From assembly GCF_000966265.1 (NCBI RefSeq), contig NZ_LANF01000019.1, positions 1 to 64,000 on the forward strand: a stretch of DNA of 64,000 nt, in the 5' to 3' direction. The stretch comes from Palaeococcus ferrophilus DSM 13482. GTDB taxonomy: Archaea > Methanobacteriota_B > Thermococci > Thermococcales > Thermococcaceae. This document shows positions 1 through 10,441 of this stretch, in pieces (within the stretch, counting starts at the first letter, position 1; each line of letters starts with the position of its first letter). The position numbers were made by a program, and so were the translations under genes. Under the pieces are notes generated by a model. That model was given only the letters and a program-made list of their open reading frames with translations, was not told the origin of the DNA and made no database searches.

Positions 1-366
1 ATGGGCAAGAGGTTTATACGCCAGAGGGAGCAGAGGGAAAAGAGAAAGGTAGCCCTCGAGCGTATAGATGCCCTCTTCACGCTCGCGGGGCAGGTTTTTC
101 CCCATTATCCCGAGCTGGCCAACCGCTACGTGGAGATAGCGCTGGCGGTTCAGCAGAAGGCCAGGGTCAGGATGCCGCGAAAGTGGAAGCGCCGCTACTG
201 TAAGAAGTGCCATTCGTTCCTCGTACCCGGCGTTAACGCACGGGTGAGGCTCAGGGACGGGAAGGTGGTCGTTAAGTGCCTCGAATGCGGCCACGTGATG
301 AGGCACCCTTACATCAGGGAGCAGAAGGAAAAGAGAAGGAGGAAACTCAAAGGAACGGATTCCTGA
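1..366 (+). CDS. rnp4: Ribonuclease P protein component 4
   Basis: This 121-residue basic protein matches archaeal RNase P subunit Rpr2/Rnp4, a protein partner of the RNA that removes tRNA 5' leaders. The N-terminal half is helical and rich in Arg/Lys. A zinc ribbon follows with Cys67, Cys70, Cys93 and Cys96 (CKKC and CLEC pairs). The tail is a Lys/Arg-rich stretch. The ATG is the first base of the window, so an upstream start cannot be excluded, but the length fits the family. The 3' end overlaps the convergent enolase gene by 20 bases. Confidence 0.93.
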   Translation: MGKRFIRQREQREKRKVALERIDALFTLAGQVFPHYPELANRYVEIALAVQQKARVRMPRKWKRRYCKKCHSFLVPGVNARVRLRDGKVVVKCLECGHVMRHPYIREQKEKRRRKLKGTDS

Positions 367-1639
367 ACTTCTTGCCCGGATAGAGGGCTATGCCCTCGAG
401 CTCCTCCTCTATTCTTATGAGCTGGTTGTACTTGGCGTTCCTGTCGCTCCTCGCCGGGGCACCGGTCTTTATCTGGCCCGCGTTGAGAGCCACTGCCAGA
501 TCGGCTATGGTTGCATCCTCGGTCTCTCCGCTCCTGTGGGAGACGACGACTCCGTAGCCGGCCCTGAAGGAGGTGTAGGCTGCATCTATGGCCTCGCTTA
601 GCGTTCCTATTTGGTTCACCTTGAGGAGGAGCGCGTTTGCTGCCCCCATCTCGATGCCCTTCCTTATCCTCTTCGGGTTGGTGACGAAGAGATCATCACC
701 AACGATCTGTACCTTGTTTCCGAGCTCCTTGGTTATCATGACGAAGCCTTCCCAGTCCTCCTCGTGGAAGGGATCCTCGATTGAGACAACCGGGTAGGTA
801 TTCACGAGCTCCTTGTAGAGCTCGAGGAGTTCGCCGCTGGTGTACTCCTTGCCGTTGACGACGTACTTACCTATGTCCGGGTAGAAGAACTCGCTTGATG
901 CTGCATCGAGGGCGAAGGCTATCTCGTCGCCCGGCTTGTAGCCGGCCTCTTCAATGGCCTTGATGAGAACATCGAGGGGTTCGGTAACTTCCTTCATCGG
1001 CGGGGCAAAGCCGCCCTCATCACCCACGTTCACTGCGTTCTTTCCGTACTTCTCGCCTATGACCTTCTTGAGGACGTGGTAGGTCTCGCTGACCCACCTT
1101 ATTCCCTCCCTGAATGAGTCCGCTCCAACGGGCATGATCATGAACTCCTGGAAGTCGAGCTCGTTGCCCGCGTGAACGCCGCCGTTGATGACGTTGCTCA
1201 TCGGAACGGGCATGACGTAGGCGTTGGTGCCTCCGATGTAGCGGTAGAGGGGCATGGCGAGGGCCTCGGCGGCAGCCTTGGCAACGGCCAGCGAAACGCC
1301 GAGCATGGCGTTGGCACCGAGGTTGCTCTTGTTCTCGGTACCATCGAGCTCGAGCATGAGGGTGTCGATGTCCCTCTGGAGTGTAACGTCCATTCCCACT
1401 ATCTCAGGCGCTATTATCTTGTTGACGTTCTCGACAGCCCTCCTAACGCCCTTTCCATGGAACCTCTCGCCGCCGTCCCTGAGCTCGAGGGCCTCGTGGG
1501 TTCCGGTGGAGGCTCCACTCGGGACAGCTGCCCTGCCCATGCTTACCGGGGTGTAAACGTCCACCTCGATGGTCGGGTTTCCCCTGCTGTCGAGTATCTC
1601 CCTTGCGTACACTCCGGTTATCTCAAACGGGTTCTCCAT
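347..1639 (-). CDS. eno: Enolase (phosphopyruvate hydratase)
   Basis: Enolase interconverts 2-phosphoglycerate and phosphoenolpyruvate in glycolysis and gluconeogenesis. The 430-residue protein is full length. It has the N-terminal [11 protein letters not shown] signature, the metal-binding D/E/D positions around VSIEDP and GDDLFVT, the catalytic Lys in [10 protein letters not shown] and the SHRSGETED loop. I chose the ATG at 1639 because GAGGTG lies six bases upstream; a GTG at 1648 is in frame but has no such spacing. It is transcribed divergently from deoC, with a TATA-like element near 1668-1680. Confidence 0.97.
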   Translation of the reverse strand: MENPFEITGVYAREILDSRGNPTIEVDVYTPVSMGRAAVPSGASTGTHEALELRDGGERFHGKGVRRAVENVNKIIAPEIVGMDVTLQRDIDTLMLELDGTENKSNLGANAMLGVSLAVAKAAAEALAMPLYRYIGGTNAYVMPVPMSNVINGGVHAGNELDFQEFMIMPVGADSFREGIRWVSETYHVLKKVIGEKYGKNAVNVGDEGGFAPPMKEVTEPLDVLIKAIEEAGYKPGDEIAFALDAASSEFFYPDIGKYVVNGKEYTSGELLELYKELVNTYPVVSIEDPFHEEDWEGFVMITKELGNKVQIVGDDLFVTNPKRIRKGIEMGAANALLLKVNQIGTLSEAIDAAYTSFRAGYGVVVSHRSGETEDATIADLAVALNAGQIKTGAPARSDRNAKYNQLIRIEEELEGIALYPGKKFRNPFL

Positions 1640-1754
1640 GTCAATCACCTCGAGTGATATTGGGGGAGCAATCTTAAAGGTTTTGGGGTGTAGTCCTCAT
1701 AAATGGGTAAAAAGCCTAATAAGATATGGGCGATTAGTATTTGAGGTGATGGCC

Positions 1755-2408
1755 ATGGACATTGCGAGGTATATTGATCACACCAATCTGAAGCCCTACG
1801 CTTCTAGGGAGGATATAATCAGGCTCTGCGAGGAGGCCAGGGAGTACAACTTCTACGCCGTCTGCGTCAACCCCTACCGCGTGAAACTCGCGAAGCAGCA
1901 GCTCGAGGGCAGCGACGTTAAGGTGGCGAGCGTCATAGGCTTCCCGCTCGGGGCCACCCCAACCGAAGTCAAGGTCTTCGAGGCGAAGAGGGCCCTCGAT
2001 GACGGCGCCGACGAGCTCGACATGGTGATAAACATAGGAGCGCTTAAGGATAAAGACTACGAGTACGTGAAGAAAGACATAGCCGAGGTCGTCAAGGTCG
2101 CCCACGAGAGAGGGGCGCTGGTGAAGGTCATCATAGAGACCTGCTATCTAAGCGAGGATGAGAAGGTCAAGGCCTGCGAGCTTGCGAAGGAAGCGGGTGC
2201 CGACTTCGTGAAGACCTCGACCGGCTTCGGAACGGGAGGAGCGACGATCGAGGACGTTAGGCTCATGCGCAAGACCGTCGGTCCCGACATGGGTGTTAAA
2301 GCAGCTGGGGGCATAAGGACCTACGAGCAGGCGAAGGCCATGATAGAGGCAGGAGCAACTAGGATTGGAACCTCCAGCGGGGTTAAAATCGTCGGGGGTG
2401 AACCATAA
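1755..2408 (+). CDS. deoC: Deoxyribose-phosphate aldolase
   Basis: DeoC cleaves 2-deoxyribose 5-phosphate into glyceraldehyde 3-phosphate and acetaldehyde in nucleoside catabolism. The 217-residue TIM-barrel protein carries the Schiff-base Lys153 in [14 protein letters not shown], with Asp90 and Lys182 ([10 protein letters not shown]) as the other catalytic residues. GAGGTGATGGCC precedes the ATG at 1755 with normal spacing; an in-frame ATG two codons earlier overlaps the ribosome binding site. The TAA stop shares one base with the ATG of the next gene, so the two are translationally coupled. Confidence 0.95.
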   Translation: MDIARYIDHTNLKPYASREDIIRLCEEAREYNFYAVCVNPYRVKLAKQQLEGSDVKVASVIGFPLGATPTEVKVFEAKRALDDGADELDMVINIGALKDKDYEYVKKDIAEVVKVAHERGALVKVIIETCYLSEDEKVKACELAKEAGADFVKTSTGFGTGGATIEDVRLMRKTVGPDMGVKAAGGIRTYEQAKAMIEAGATRIGTSSGVKIVGGEP

Positions 2409-2704
2409 TGGACGTGAGGGAAATACTCCATCACATAATAGAGGAGCTTGAAAACGAGGGGCTCAAGCCGGACGTTATACTCGCCGGCCCCGACTTCCTC
2501 ATGGTGGCGGGGGACGCCCTCGTTAACGTGAAGCTCAGGATATACGAGATAGCGGAGCTCGGCTACGATGCTGTGGTTGCGGACTCTTCCGCCCTCGGCC
2601 TCACGAAGAGGGCCTCAAGGAGGATTTCGGTGGATCCCTTCCTTGAGGAGATAAGGAAAAAGGAAGAAGAGGTTCTCGGGGAGTTAAGCTTTGAGGAGGA
2701 ATGA
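2408..2704 (+). CDS. DUF1884 family protein, A-domain (family 4) encapsulin-like
   Basis: This 98-residue acidic protein resembles the small Thermococcales family DUF1884, which I recall includes P. furiosus PF0899. It has an N-terminal helix (VREILHHIIEELENEG), a central alternating alpha/beta region ending in GYDAVVADSS, and a charged C-terminal helix rich in Lys/Glu. From recalled literature, this family corresponds to the isolated A-domain of HK97-fold encapsulins and sits next to metabolic enzymes, DeoC among them. Here it begins on the last base of deoC, which fits that pattern. The shell-forming role is inference from family and context. Confidence 0.7.
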   Translation: MDVREILHHIIEELENEGLKPDVILAGPDFLMVAGDALVNVKLRIYEIAELGYDAVVADSSALGLTKRASRRISVDPFLEEIRKKEEEVLGELSFEEE

Positions 2705-3292
2705 GACCTGCGGGTAGGAGCGCCTCAGGAGGTATCCGAGGCCTCCGCCCACAACCACTCCCGTTACGGCCTGGAGCGTGTTGCCCGGTAGCTCAGCGGT
2801 GGCGCCCCCTATGCCGTAGAGCCACACCTCAACGAGGAAGTAGCCCAGCACCATGAGGAAGCCGCCCACTATGGTAGCCACGAGCACGCTGGTGAAGTCG
2901 TCCCTTTTTGAGGTTATGTAACCGACCACCCATCCCTCGACGCCCTTTATTATGAGCGTGAAGGGTGCCCAGTGGGGGTAGCCAAAGGCGTCGGCAATCG
3001 CCGAACCGAATCCCCCGGCGAAGCCTCCTACGAGCGGACCGAAGAGAACCGCCGAGAGCATCACCATGGTGTCCCCGAAGTTTATGTAGCCGCTAGTCTG
3101 GGGCGTGGGTATCCTTATTATCATCGTGGCGATGGCAACGAGGGCGGTCATGAGGGCGGAGATGGCAACGATCCAGGCGCTCTTGAACTCCTCCTTCTTG
3201 AGCACGAAGATGTAACCGAGGTACGCCAGCGCCACCACGAGCAGGAGCCACTTAACGTAGGGTGCTATCACCATGAGCTGTTCTTCGTTCAC
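2684..3292 (-). CDS. ECF transporter S component (substrate-binding membrane subunit)
   Basis: A 202-residue membrane protein with about six hydrophobic segments. The central GYINFGDTMVMLSAVLFGP stretch and following glycine-rich loop are typical of the S components of energy-coupling-factor vitamin importers. The substrate cannot be read from the sequence, and no A/A'/T subunit genes are adjacent, so it probably shares a common energising module. I placed the start at a GTG (3292) because GGGGTGAT lies five bases upstream; the open frame continues 38 codons further without family-like sequence. Its 3' end overlaps the DUF1884 gene by 21 bases. Confidence 0.78.
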   Translation of the reverse strand: MNEEQLMVIAPYVKWLLLVVALAYLGYIFVLKKEEFKSAWIVAISALMTALVAIATMIIRIPTPQTSGYINFGDTMVMLSAVLFGPLVGGFAGGFGSAIADAFGYPHWAPFTLIIKGVEGWVVGYITSKRDDFTSVLVATIVGGFLMVLGYFLVEVWLYGIGGATAELPGNTLQAVTGVVVGGGLGYLLRRSYPQVSFLLKA

Positions 3293-3402
3293 CTTAATCA
3301 CCCCTTTTATTTTCAAGCTAAAAATTGAATTTTGGGTTAAAAAGTTTACGCACCCTCCGCACCCAGGGGAGCATTGGAGAAAGGGGATAAAAGAAGAGGG
3401 GG

Positions 3403-3807
3403 TCACTTCACGGGAGGCCTGAACTTGTAGCCGTAGAGGATTATGCCGTCCTCGTTGAACTCCATGACCTTCCTCGTTACCATCTCCACTTCCATTCCGA
3501 AGTCTATCTCCTCCGGGTCAACGTCCGTGAGCTGCGCCAGAACCACCGGCCCCTCCTCGAGCTGGACGAGGGCTATCGGGTAGGGCCTGTAGTACTCGAA
3601 GCCGCTCGGCGGGTTCCTCACGATGGTCCACGTTAGGACCTTGCCCTTACCGCTGAACTCGTAGTCCTCGATCTCCCTTGAGCCGCAGACTGGGCAGACC
3701 TCCCTCTTGGGGAACATCAGGTGACCGTTCTCACACTTCCCCCCGATGAGCCGGTACTTCTCCCTAAAGTGCCTCCAATAACGGGCAACCTGCATCGGCT
3801 TCCCCAT
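3403..3807 (-). CDS. Zn-ribbon/OB-fold protein (DUF35), scaffold of the thiolase/HMG-CoA synthase complex
   Basis: A 134-residue protein with an N-terminal helix, a zinc ribbon (Cys25, Cys38, Cys41 in a CPVCG context) and a C-terminal OB-fold. It is the third gene of an operon with HMG-CoA synthase and acetoacetyl-CoA thiolase. In methanogenic archaea the equivalent protein is known to bridge the two enzymes so that acetoacetyl-CoA is passed between them. GGAGGGTG precedes the ATG at 3807; the thiolase stop lies three bases away, so translation is coupled. The scaffold role here is by homology and gene order. Confidence 0.88.
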   Translation of the reverse strand: MGKPMQVARYWRHFREKYRLIGGKCENGHLMFPKREVCPVCGSREIEDYEFSGKGKVLTWTIVRNPPSGFEYYRPYPIALVQLEEGPVVLAQLTDVDPEEIDFGMEVEMVTRKVMEFNEDGIILYGYKFRPPVK

Positions 3808-3809
3808 AT

Positions 3810-4970
3810 TCACACCCTCCTGAAGACGTTAACAGTTATGTTTGAACCCGTACCGCCTATGTTCTGCGTCAGGCCAACCTCTGCATCGGGTACCTGGTTG
3901 GGTGACTCACCCCTGAGCTGCCACACAGCCTCAACCGTCTGGTAGACTCCCGTGGCTCCGACGGGGTGTCCCCTGCTCTTGAGGCCACCCAGGGTCTGGA
4001 TGGGGTAGTCTCCGTCTATCGCTATCTGGCCCTCCTTGGCCAGGAGGGCACCCTTACCCTTCTCCGCGGCTCCGAGGGCCTCGAGGCTGAGCGCGGCCAT
4101 CACGGTGAATGCATCGTGAACCTCGAAGAAGTCAATGTCCTTGGCCGTTACGCCGGCCATCCTGTAGGCCTTCTCTGCTGCCACCTTAGCCGCTTTGAGC
4201 GTGAGGAAGTCCTCCCTGTTGGCGAGGTTGATCGTGTCTATCGCCCTTCCCATTCCGCTCACTTCTACCCACTTCTCCTTCGGAACGCCGAGTTCTTTCG
4301 CCTTCTCGGGTGTGGTTATTATGACCGCGGCGGCACCGTCACACATAGGGGAAGCATCGAAGAGCTTGAGCGGGTCTGCCACGTAGGGGCTCTTCATGAC
4401 GGTCTCAACCTTTATCGGCCTCTTGAACATGGCGTAGGGGTTCTTGGCACCGTTTGCGTGGGCGTTGACCGAGAACAGTGCCAGGTCCTCCTCCGTGTAG
4501 CCGTAGGTCTTCATGTAGAGGCGCATTATGAGAGCGTTAAGGGCCACGAAGCTGACCCCGTGGAAGAGCTCCCAGTCGGCATCCGCTGCATAGGCCAGAT
4601 AGCGGGTGGCGTCGCTCGGCCACGCATCGGTCATCTTCTCCACACCAACGACCGCAACGATATCCTCAAGGCCGCTCATGACGGCTTTGGCCCCCTCCTG
4701 AACCGCTGCTCCACCGGAGGCGCACGCGGCCTCTACCTTAACGGCAGGAATGTTTCCAAGGCCGGCCCAGTCCGCTATGAGCGCCCCAAGATTCTCCTGC
4801 TCGACGAACGAGCCGGAAATCATGTTTCCAACGTAGAGAGAGTCAACCTTCTCCACTCCCGCATCGTCCATGGCATTCAAGAGCGCCTCAACCGCCATGT
4901 CCCTAAGGCTCGTCCTCCAGTGCTCGCCGGCGGGAACGGCACCAACACCAATGATAACGGGCTTCTCCAT
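3810..4970 (-). CDS. Acetyl-CoA C-acetyltransferase (thiolase)
   Basis: A 386-residue thiolase that condenses two acetyl-CoA to acetoacetyl-CoA, the first step of the mevalonate route to archaeal isoprenoid lipids. Cys83 in the EAACASGG context is the nucleophile, and FEVHDAF and the GHPVGATG loop near the C-terminus carry the other catalytic residues. The ATG at 4970 has GAGGTGGT upstream; the GTG three codons earlier falls inside that ribosome binding site. It lies between HMG-CoA synthase and DUF35 genes on the same strand with almost no spacing. Confidence 0.92.
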   Translation of the reverse strand: MEKPVIIGVGAVPAGEHWRTSLRDMAVEALLNAMDDAGVEKVDSLYVGNMISGSFVEQENLGALIADWAGLGNIPAVKVEAACASGGAAVQEGAKAVMSGLEDIVAVVGVEKMTDAWPSDATRYLAYAADADWELFHGVSFVALNALIMRLYMKTYGYTEEDLALFSVNAHANGAKNPYAMFKRPIKVETVMKSPYVADPLKLFDASPMCDGAAAVIITTPEKAKELGVPKEKWVEVSGMGRAIDTINLANREDFLTLKAAKVAAEKAYRMAGVTAKDIDFFEVHDAFTVMAALSLEALGAAEKGKGALLAKEGQIAIDGDYPIQTLGGLKSRGHPVGATGVYQTVEAVWQLRGESPNQVPDAEVGLTQNIGGTGSNITVNVFRRV

Positions 4971-4980
4971 TTCAACCACC

Positions 4981-6033
4981 TCACATTACGTACTTTCTCC
5001 TGTGTTTTGCGTAGAGGGCGTAGTCAATGTACTTCTTCCTGTTCACGTAGTCCATGGTCTTTGGAGCGAGGTCCCTCTTCTCCTCTATCGCATCTTGGAC
5101 GACGAGGCTGAAGGCGTCGCTTCCGGCACCGCTTCCAAAGCTCACCCAGAGAATCCTATCGCCGGGTTTTGCTACGTCAAGGACGGCGGAAACGCCAACG
5201 AGGGTTGCTCCGCTGTAGGTGTTTCCTATGATGCCGCTGAGAAGTCCGGGGAGGACCTTCTCCTTCGGAATGCCGAGTATCTTGGCGGCTGTGAGCGGGA
5301 ACTTGACGTTGGGCTGGTGGAAAACGGCGTAATCAAAATCGCTCGCCGAGTACCCGAACTCCTCCATAAGCCCCTTGGCGGCGCTTATTATCTGGTGGAA
5401 GTAGGCGGGCTCGCCGGTGAAGCGGTTCCCGTGCCTCGGGTAGTGCTCGTGCTGCCTCCTCCAGAAGTCGGGAGTGTCTGTAACGTATGAGTAGCTCCCC
5501 TCGAAGTAAGCTAGGGTCTCGGAGCTCTTCTCGCCAACTATGTAGGCCGCTCCGCCAGCCGCTGCCGTGAACTCAAGGTGGTCTCCTGGCCTGCCCTGTG
5601 AAGTGTCCGAACCTATGGCCATAGCGTACTTGGCCATTCCGCTTCCAACGAAGCCTATCGCTGCCTGAAGTGCCTCGGTTCCGGCCTTGCACGCGAACTC
5701 GAAGTCGGCCGCGTCCAAATCCGGAGTGGCCCCTATGGCCTCGGCGATCACCGTTGCAGAAGGCTTAACGGCGTAGGGCTTGCTCTCCGTTCCAAACCAC
5801 ACCGCTCTAATCTCCTTCGGGTCAATGCGAGCTCTCTTAAGGGCGTTTTTGGCCGCTTCAATGCCGATGGTGAGCGCGTCTTCATCGAGGTTGTTCACGG
5901 ACTTTTCCTGGATGGGGAAGCTACTTATTCCCCAAACGCGTCCTATCTCCTCATCTTTGATTCTATACATGGGCACGTACGCACCGTAGCCCACAATGCC
6001 GACATCTTTAAGAGGCTTCAGCAGTTTTCCCAT
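4981..6033 (-). CDS. Hydroxymethylglutaryl-CoA synthase (archaeal)
   Basis: A 350-residue enzyme that joins acetyl-CoA to acetoacetyl-CoA to make HMG-CoA in the mevalonate pathway. It has the archaeal-type catalytic set Glu83, Cys115 ([11 protein letters not shown]) and His239 (AVFHQPN). It is the first gene of a three-gene operon with thiolase and DUF35. GGTGGTGCCC precedes the ATG. A TATA-like element (CTTTTTATATT, minus strand) near 6098-6108 is a likely promoter. Confidence 0.95.
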   Translation of the reverse strand: MGKLLKPLKDVGIVGYGAYVPMYRIKDEEIGRVWGISSFPIQEKSVNNLDEDALTIGIEAAKNALKRARIDPKEIRAVWFGTESKPYAVKPSATVIAEAIGATPDLDAADFEFACKAGTEALQAAIGFVGSGMAKYAMAIGSDTSQGRPGDHLEFTAAAGGAAYIVGEKSSETLAYFEGSYSYVTDTPDFWRRQHEHYPRHGNRFTGEPAYFHQIISAAKGLMEEFGYSASDFDYAVFHQPNVKFPLTAAKILGIPKEKVLPGLLSGIIGNTYSGATLVGVSAVLDVAKPGDRILWVSFGSGAGSDAFSLVVQDAIEEKRDLAPKTMDYVNRKKYIDYALYAKHRRKYVM

Positions 6034-6147
6034 TGGGCACCACCCGTTTCGTTATAAGAGATACTCTTCAAACGTCCCTCGAAAGTTAAGGGCGGGAATA
6101 TAAAAAGCTTTCGCTAAAAGTCCAATATATTTTCGGCAATCGGCGAT

Positions 6148-6164
6148 AGAAAGCCCTATATACC
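6148..6164 (+). promoter_or_regulatory. BRE/TATA promoter of the TIGR00266-family gene
   Basis: The stretch GAAAGCCCTATATACC has a purine-rich BRE followed by a TATA box. Its centre lies about 33 bases before the ATG at 6193, which places transcription start only a few bases before the ribosome binding site, as is usual in Thermococcales. Confidence 0.6.
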
Positions 6165-6192
6165 ACGAGTGCGAGTTAAATCTGGTGATTCT

Positions 6193-6861
6193 ATGAAGTA
6201 TGAAATTATCCACCGGCCCAGCTTTTCGCTGGTTGAGGTCGAGCTCGGAAGGGGCGAAAGCCTCCAGGCTGAGGCAGGGGCCATGGTTCACATGAGCCCG
6301 ACGATAAGGCTCGAAACGAAGGCCAAGGGCGGTGTTTTCGGCGCTTTAAAGAGGTCAATGCTCGGCGGTGAGAGCTTCTTTATAAACACCTTTCGGGCGG
6401 AGGATGGCCCAGGAACAATAGGGCTTGCGCCCTCCTATCCAGGTGACATAGAGGCCTTTGAACTCGATGGGACGCTCTACGCCCAGAGCGGCGCCTTCCT
6501 CGCGAGCTCGGAGGGCATAAACATTGACACGAAGTGGGGCGGCGCAAAGACGTTCTTCGGAAGGGAAGGGCTCTTCCTCCTCAAGATGAGCGGCAGGGGA
6601 ACGGTCTTTCTCTCAAGCTTCGGGGCAATATACAAGAAGGAACTCCACAACGAGCGCTTCATAATAGACACAGGCCACATGGTGGCATTTACGGAGGGCC
6701 TCGACTTCAACGTGAAGCGCGTTGGTGGGCTTAAGAGCACCCTCTTCAGCGGGGAGGGCCTTGTTGCGGAGTTCTACGGAACCGGGACGCTCTACATCCA
6801 GACGAGAAGCCTGGACAGCTTCATAGGCTGGATACTCCCGCACCTGCCCCAGAAGGGCTGA
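6193..6861 (+). CDS. TIGR00266/AIM24-family protein
   Basis: A 222-residue beta-rich protein of the AIM24/TIGR00266 family (double-stranded beta-helix fold). Visible family features are the N-terminal EAGAMVHMSP segment, a glycine-rich middle with LFLLKMSGRGTVFL, and the C-terminal GTGTLYIQTRS strand. The molecular function of the family is not established. It is a single gene with its own promoter. The ATG at 6193 follows TGGTGATTCT; two earlier residues sets in the frame overlap the TATA region and are not coding. Confidence 0.85.
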   Translation: MKYEIIHRPSFSLVEVELGRGESLQAEAGAMVHMSPTIRLETKAKGGVFGALKRSMLGGESFFINTFRAEDGPGTIGLAPSYPGDIEAFELDGTLYAQSGAFLASSEGINIDTKWGGAKTFFGREGLFLLKMSGRGTVFLSSFGAIYKKELHNERFIIDTGHMVAFTEGLDFNVKRVGGLKSTLFSGEGLVAEFYGTGTLYIQTRSLDSFIGWILPHLPQKG

Positions 6862-6909
6862 CAAAACTTTTCTCACTTTATATTTTGAGGAGAAAGGGAA
6901 AAAGCCCGT

Positions 6910-7590
6910 TCAGGGCTTTCTCACGACTATAAGGGCGTGGTCCTTCTCGTAGGGCTCGAGGCTTAAGCGCTCCACCACCTCGAAGTACGTTGAAAGCTCC
7001 TCCTCGACCTCTCTGAACACCTGCTCCGGTTCCTTCGTCACGTCTATGCTCCTGCTCTTGATGCTTATCATGGCGTAGCCGCCGTTTTTGAGGTAGGCCT
7101 TCGCGTTGTCTATCAAAATCTTCGCCTGAGTAGGCTGGGCAACGTCCTCGAATATGACGTCAACCTTCGGGACGAGGGCGCGGTATTCCTCCGGTTTCGT
7201 GGCGTCGCCGAGGATTGGCACAATGTTCCTCCTCTCCTCGACGAGGGGAACCAGCTCCCTGAGAACCCTTGGGGAGAACTCGACGCCGAAAACCTTCCCC
7301 TCCCAGCCAACGATGTCGCTCACGTGGGAAGCCGTTGTTCCGCTGGCAACGCCGAGGTAGAGGACGCTCTTTCCGGGCTTTATGGGGAAGTTCTTGAGAC
7401 CGTTGAGTATCGCCGCCCCAAGCTTTGAGCGCCTCGGGTTCCATATCCTGTACTCCTCGCCCTCCCACCTGATCGTTCTCTCGCCGTAAACCTTCTGTCC
7501 CGGGACGAGGTTTTTGGTCGCTATCTTCTCGCTCCCGTCATCGTCAATGACCGTGAAAACGCCGGGGAACCTGTGCTTTTTAACGTGCAT
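6910..7590 (-). CDS. flpA: Fibrillarin-like rRNA/tRNA 2'-O-methyltransferase
   Basis: The catalytic subunit of archaeal box C/D RNPs, which transfers methyl groups from SAM to ribose 2'-OH at sites chosen by guide RNAs. The 226-residue protein has the N-terminal beta-sheet domain and a Rossmann methyltransferase domain with SAM motif [15 protein letters not shown] (about residues 76-90) and the conserved FEDVAQPTQ segment. It starts five bases after the stop of nop5, so the two partners are made from one transcript. Confidence 0.97.
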   Translation of the reverse strand: MHVKKHRFPGVFTVIDDDGSEKIATKNLVPGQKVYGERTIRWEGEEYRIWNPRRSKLGAAILNGLKNFPIKPGKSVLYLGVASGTTASHVSDIVGWEGKVFGVEFSPRVLRELVPLVEERRNIVPILGDATKPEEYRALVPKVDVIFEDVAQPTQAKILIDNAKAYLKNGGYAMISIKSRSIDVTKEPEQVFREVEEELSTYFEVVERLSLEPYEKDHALIVVRKP

Positions 7591-7595
7591 CTACC

Positions 7596-8855
7596 TCACC
7601 TCCTCTCCTTTTTCTTCTTTTTCTTTTTGGGCTTGCCTTCTTTGCCCTTCTTGCCTTTGAACTTTTCTTTGCCCTTCTTCTCCTTTCTGCCCTTGAACTT
7701 CCGTCCCTTCTCCTTCTTTGGCTTCTCGGGCTTCCTCTTTGGCGGGTTGGGGTACTTCGACTTTATCTCCTCTATTCTGGCCTCAAGCTCCTTCTTGAGC
7801 TCCTCGGCTATGTATTCCCCGGAGAAGTAGTCCACCCTCGCTGCTATCGCGAGCTTTCCAGCTAAGGCCCTGGCCACCTTACCCCTCTGCCACCACGGGG
7901 ACTTGTTTATGGCAGGATACTGGTAGATTATGCCGTGCTTGGGAGGCTTGGCACCGCTCCTGAGGTGCCTGAATAGGGCCTTCTCCGCCCCAAGAACCTG
8001 TATGGTTGATGCCGGCATTATGGCGAGCTCCCTGAGCCCACCGGCAAGGCTTATGAGCCTTGCGCCGAGCTTCGCTCCAACGAGGGCCTTGAGGTTCGGC
8101 GCGACGTCGTCCATGGCCTTCTCTATGTACTCCTCTATCTCCTCGCGGAGCTTGTAGAGGCGGTATATCTCCTCCGCAAGGTCCTGTATGACCTTGATGT
8201 CCCTTGAATCCATCCATGCACCCATTGATTTCTCAGCCGCGCTCTTTATCTTCGCCACCTTCTCCTCGGAGAAGCGGAGTTCTTCGGCATTTTCCTCGAG
8301 GTCTTCCCTCCTTCCAACCAGTCTCACGAAGTCAACGAACTGCTGGTGCCTCGGGAGAAGCTCATCGAGCTCCGGGAAGTGGAGGGTGTACCACTCCCTC
8401 AGCCTCGCAACGAGCAGGTTCGTGACCTTATCAATGTCGTCAAGGGCCTCTATGGCCTGGATTACCATCTTATCGCGCGCACCGCTCTGTTCCTGTATTC
8501 CGCGCCTCGTCAAAGCCACGCCGACCTCAAAGTAAGCCCCGAACCATTCCTCTCCGAGGAACTCCTCCGGCTTTGAGCGGAGCCTCTCCCCGGCGATGTT
8601 TGGGAACTCGAAGTCGGTGTTTGCCCCTGTCTCAGCCTTCACCTTTCTGGCAAGCTCCTGGTGTTCAAAAACCACCTCGTAGCCCTTGTCCATGAGCTCC
8701 CTCGTGAGCTCAAGCACTTCCTCCGTGGGTTCTCCCTTGAGGATCTTCTCGAGTGCCTCCTCAGCTCTCGCCCTGAAGGGAATCCTCGTTATCAGGTTAC
8801 CCTGCTCGTCAAAAGCATAAACTCCAAGCACGTTTTCGCTAACGTAAGCTTTCAT
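7596..8855 (-). CDS. C/D box RNP scaffold protein Nop5 (Nop56/58-like)
   Basis: A 419-residue scaffold that joins fibrillarin to L7Ae and guide RNA in box C/D RNPs. It has the N-terminal fibrillarin-binding domain, a long coiled-coil centre and the Nop domain with the signature GARLISLAGGL and the ILGAEKALFRHL-like segment (VLGAEKALFRHL). The C-terminal 45 residues are almost all Lys/Glu/Arg/Gly, a typical disordered basic tail. Start 8855 is preceded by AAGGTGATGAGT. A TATA-like TTTTAAA lies near 8890-8904. Confidence 0.95.
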   Translation of the reverse strand: MKAYVSENVLGVYAFDEQGNLITRIPFRARAEEALEKILKGEPTEEVLELTRELMDKGYEVVFEHQELARKVKAETGANTDFEFPNIAGERLRSKPEEFLGEEWFGAYFEVGVALTRRGIQEQSGARDKMVIQAIEALDDIDKVTNLLVARLREWYTLHFPELDELLPRHQQFVDFVRLVGRREDLEENAEELRFSEEKVAKIKSAAEKSMGAWMDSRDIKVIQDLAEEIYRLYKLREEIEEYIEKAMDDVAPNLKALVGAKLGARLISLAGGLRELAIMPASTIQVLGAEKALFRHLRSGAKPPKHGIIYQYPAINKSPWWQRGKVARALAGKLAIAARVDYFSGEYIAEELKKELEARIEEIKSKYPNPPKRKPEKPKKEKGRKFKGRKEKKGKEKFKGKKGKEGKPKKKKKKKERR

Positions 8856-8951
8856 ACTCATCACCTTGTTCTGTTTTGCTCTGGAAGTTTAAAAGACCTA
8901 CCTTCTTAATAACCTATTGGTGCCGTGAGTGGAAAAGAAGAAGCGGGGGGG

Positions 8952-9935
<984 letters not shown>

Positions 9936-9953
9936 CTAAGCTATGGGACAGGG

Positions 9954-9964
9954 GTTTATATACC
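9954..9964 (-). promoter_or_regulatory. TATA box of ribose-1,5-bisphosphate isomerase
   Basis: On the minus strand GGTATATAAAC is centred about 42 bases before the GTG at 9917. This predicts transcription start near 9932, just before the ribosome binding site, and supports the later of two possible start codons. Confidence 0.65.
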
Positions 9965-10187
9965 TCACCGTCAATTGCTTGCAAAAATTTTGTAATTTTG
10001 GGGGACGTGTAGCTATAGAGGGAGGGCAAATAGACCGCCAACATGCATTTGGGCGTATACTGTGAGTAAACCCCATAGAAATGGACGCAGGTTTGGAATC
10101 CAGTAAAAACATTTGGGGTTAATTGGAAAGGGACATTCGCTCCAAGATAGGCTGATTAACAACCGTCAAAAACTTTCCACCAGCGCG

Positions 10188-10227
10188 GAAGCTTTTGGAA
10201 AAAGCTTCACCAAAAGCTCGTAGCTCC
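10188..10227 (-). repeat. Dispersed hairpin repeat, copy A
   Basis: A perfect 9-bp stem (GAAGCTTTT / AAAAGCTTC, 10188-10196 with 10200-10208) is followed by GTAGCTCC at 10220-10227. Read on the minus strand it begins GGAGCTAC and then a hairpin, the same layout as copy B at 10442-10482. The two copies point towards each other across about 214 bases. Confidence 0.6.
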
Positions 10228-10441
10228 TCTTAGAAAGGGAGGCCACATGCAAGGATTTTACACCATAGGCACCTGTTTCAGGAGGAAGATAACTTAAATG
10301 AGGGCCTTCGAAAAAAGTTTACGCTTTCTTTGACGCCCATTGGGCGTCGATTTTCAGCTATCAAAAGACTGTAACATGAGTTCTCACTTTGTAAAACTGC
10401 TCTTTGGGGATAAAATCGCACGGAATTTATGCTTTCCAGAA

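Noticed and set aside
3292-3406. A longer N-terminus for the ECF S component
   Set aside because: The extra 38 codons are Cys/Pro/Phe-rich and cover the promoter-like A/T stretch; a well-placed ribosome binding site supports the GTG at 3292.
3966-5111. A 381-codon plus-strand open frame opposite thiolase
   Set aside because: It mirrors conserved thiolase codons and has low-complexity, His/Arg/Gly-rich composition without any domain.
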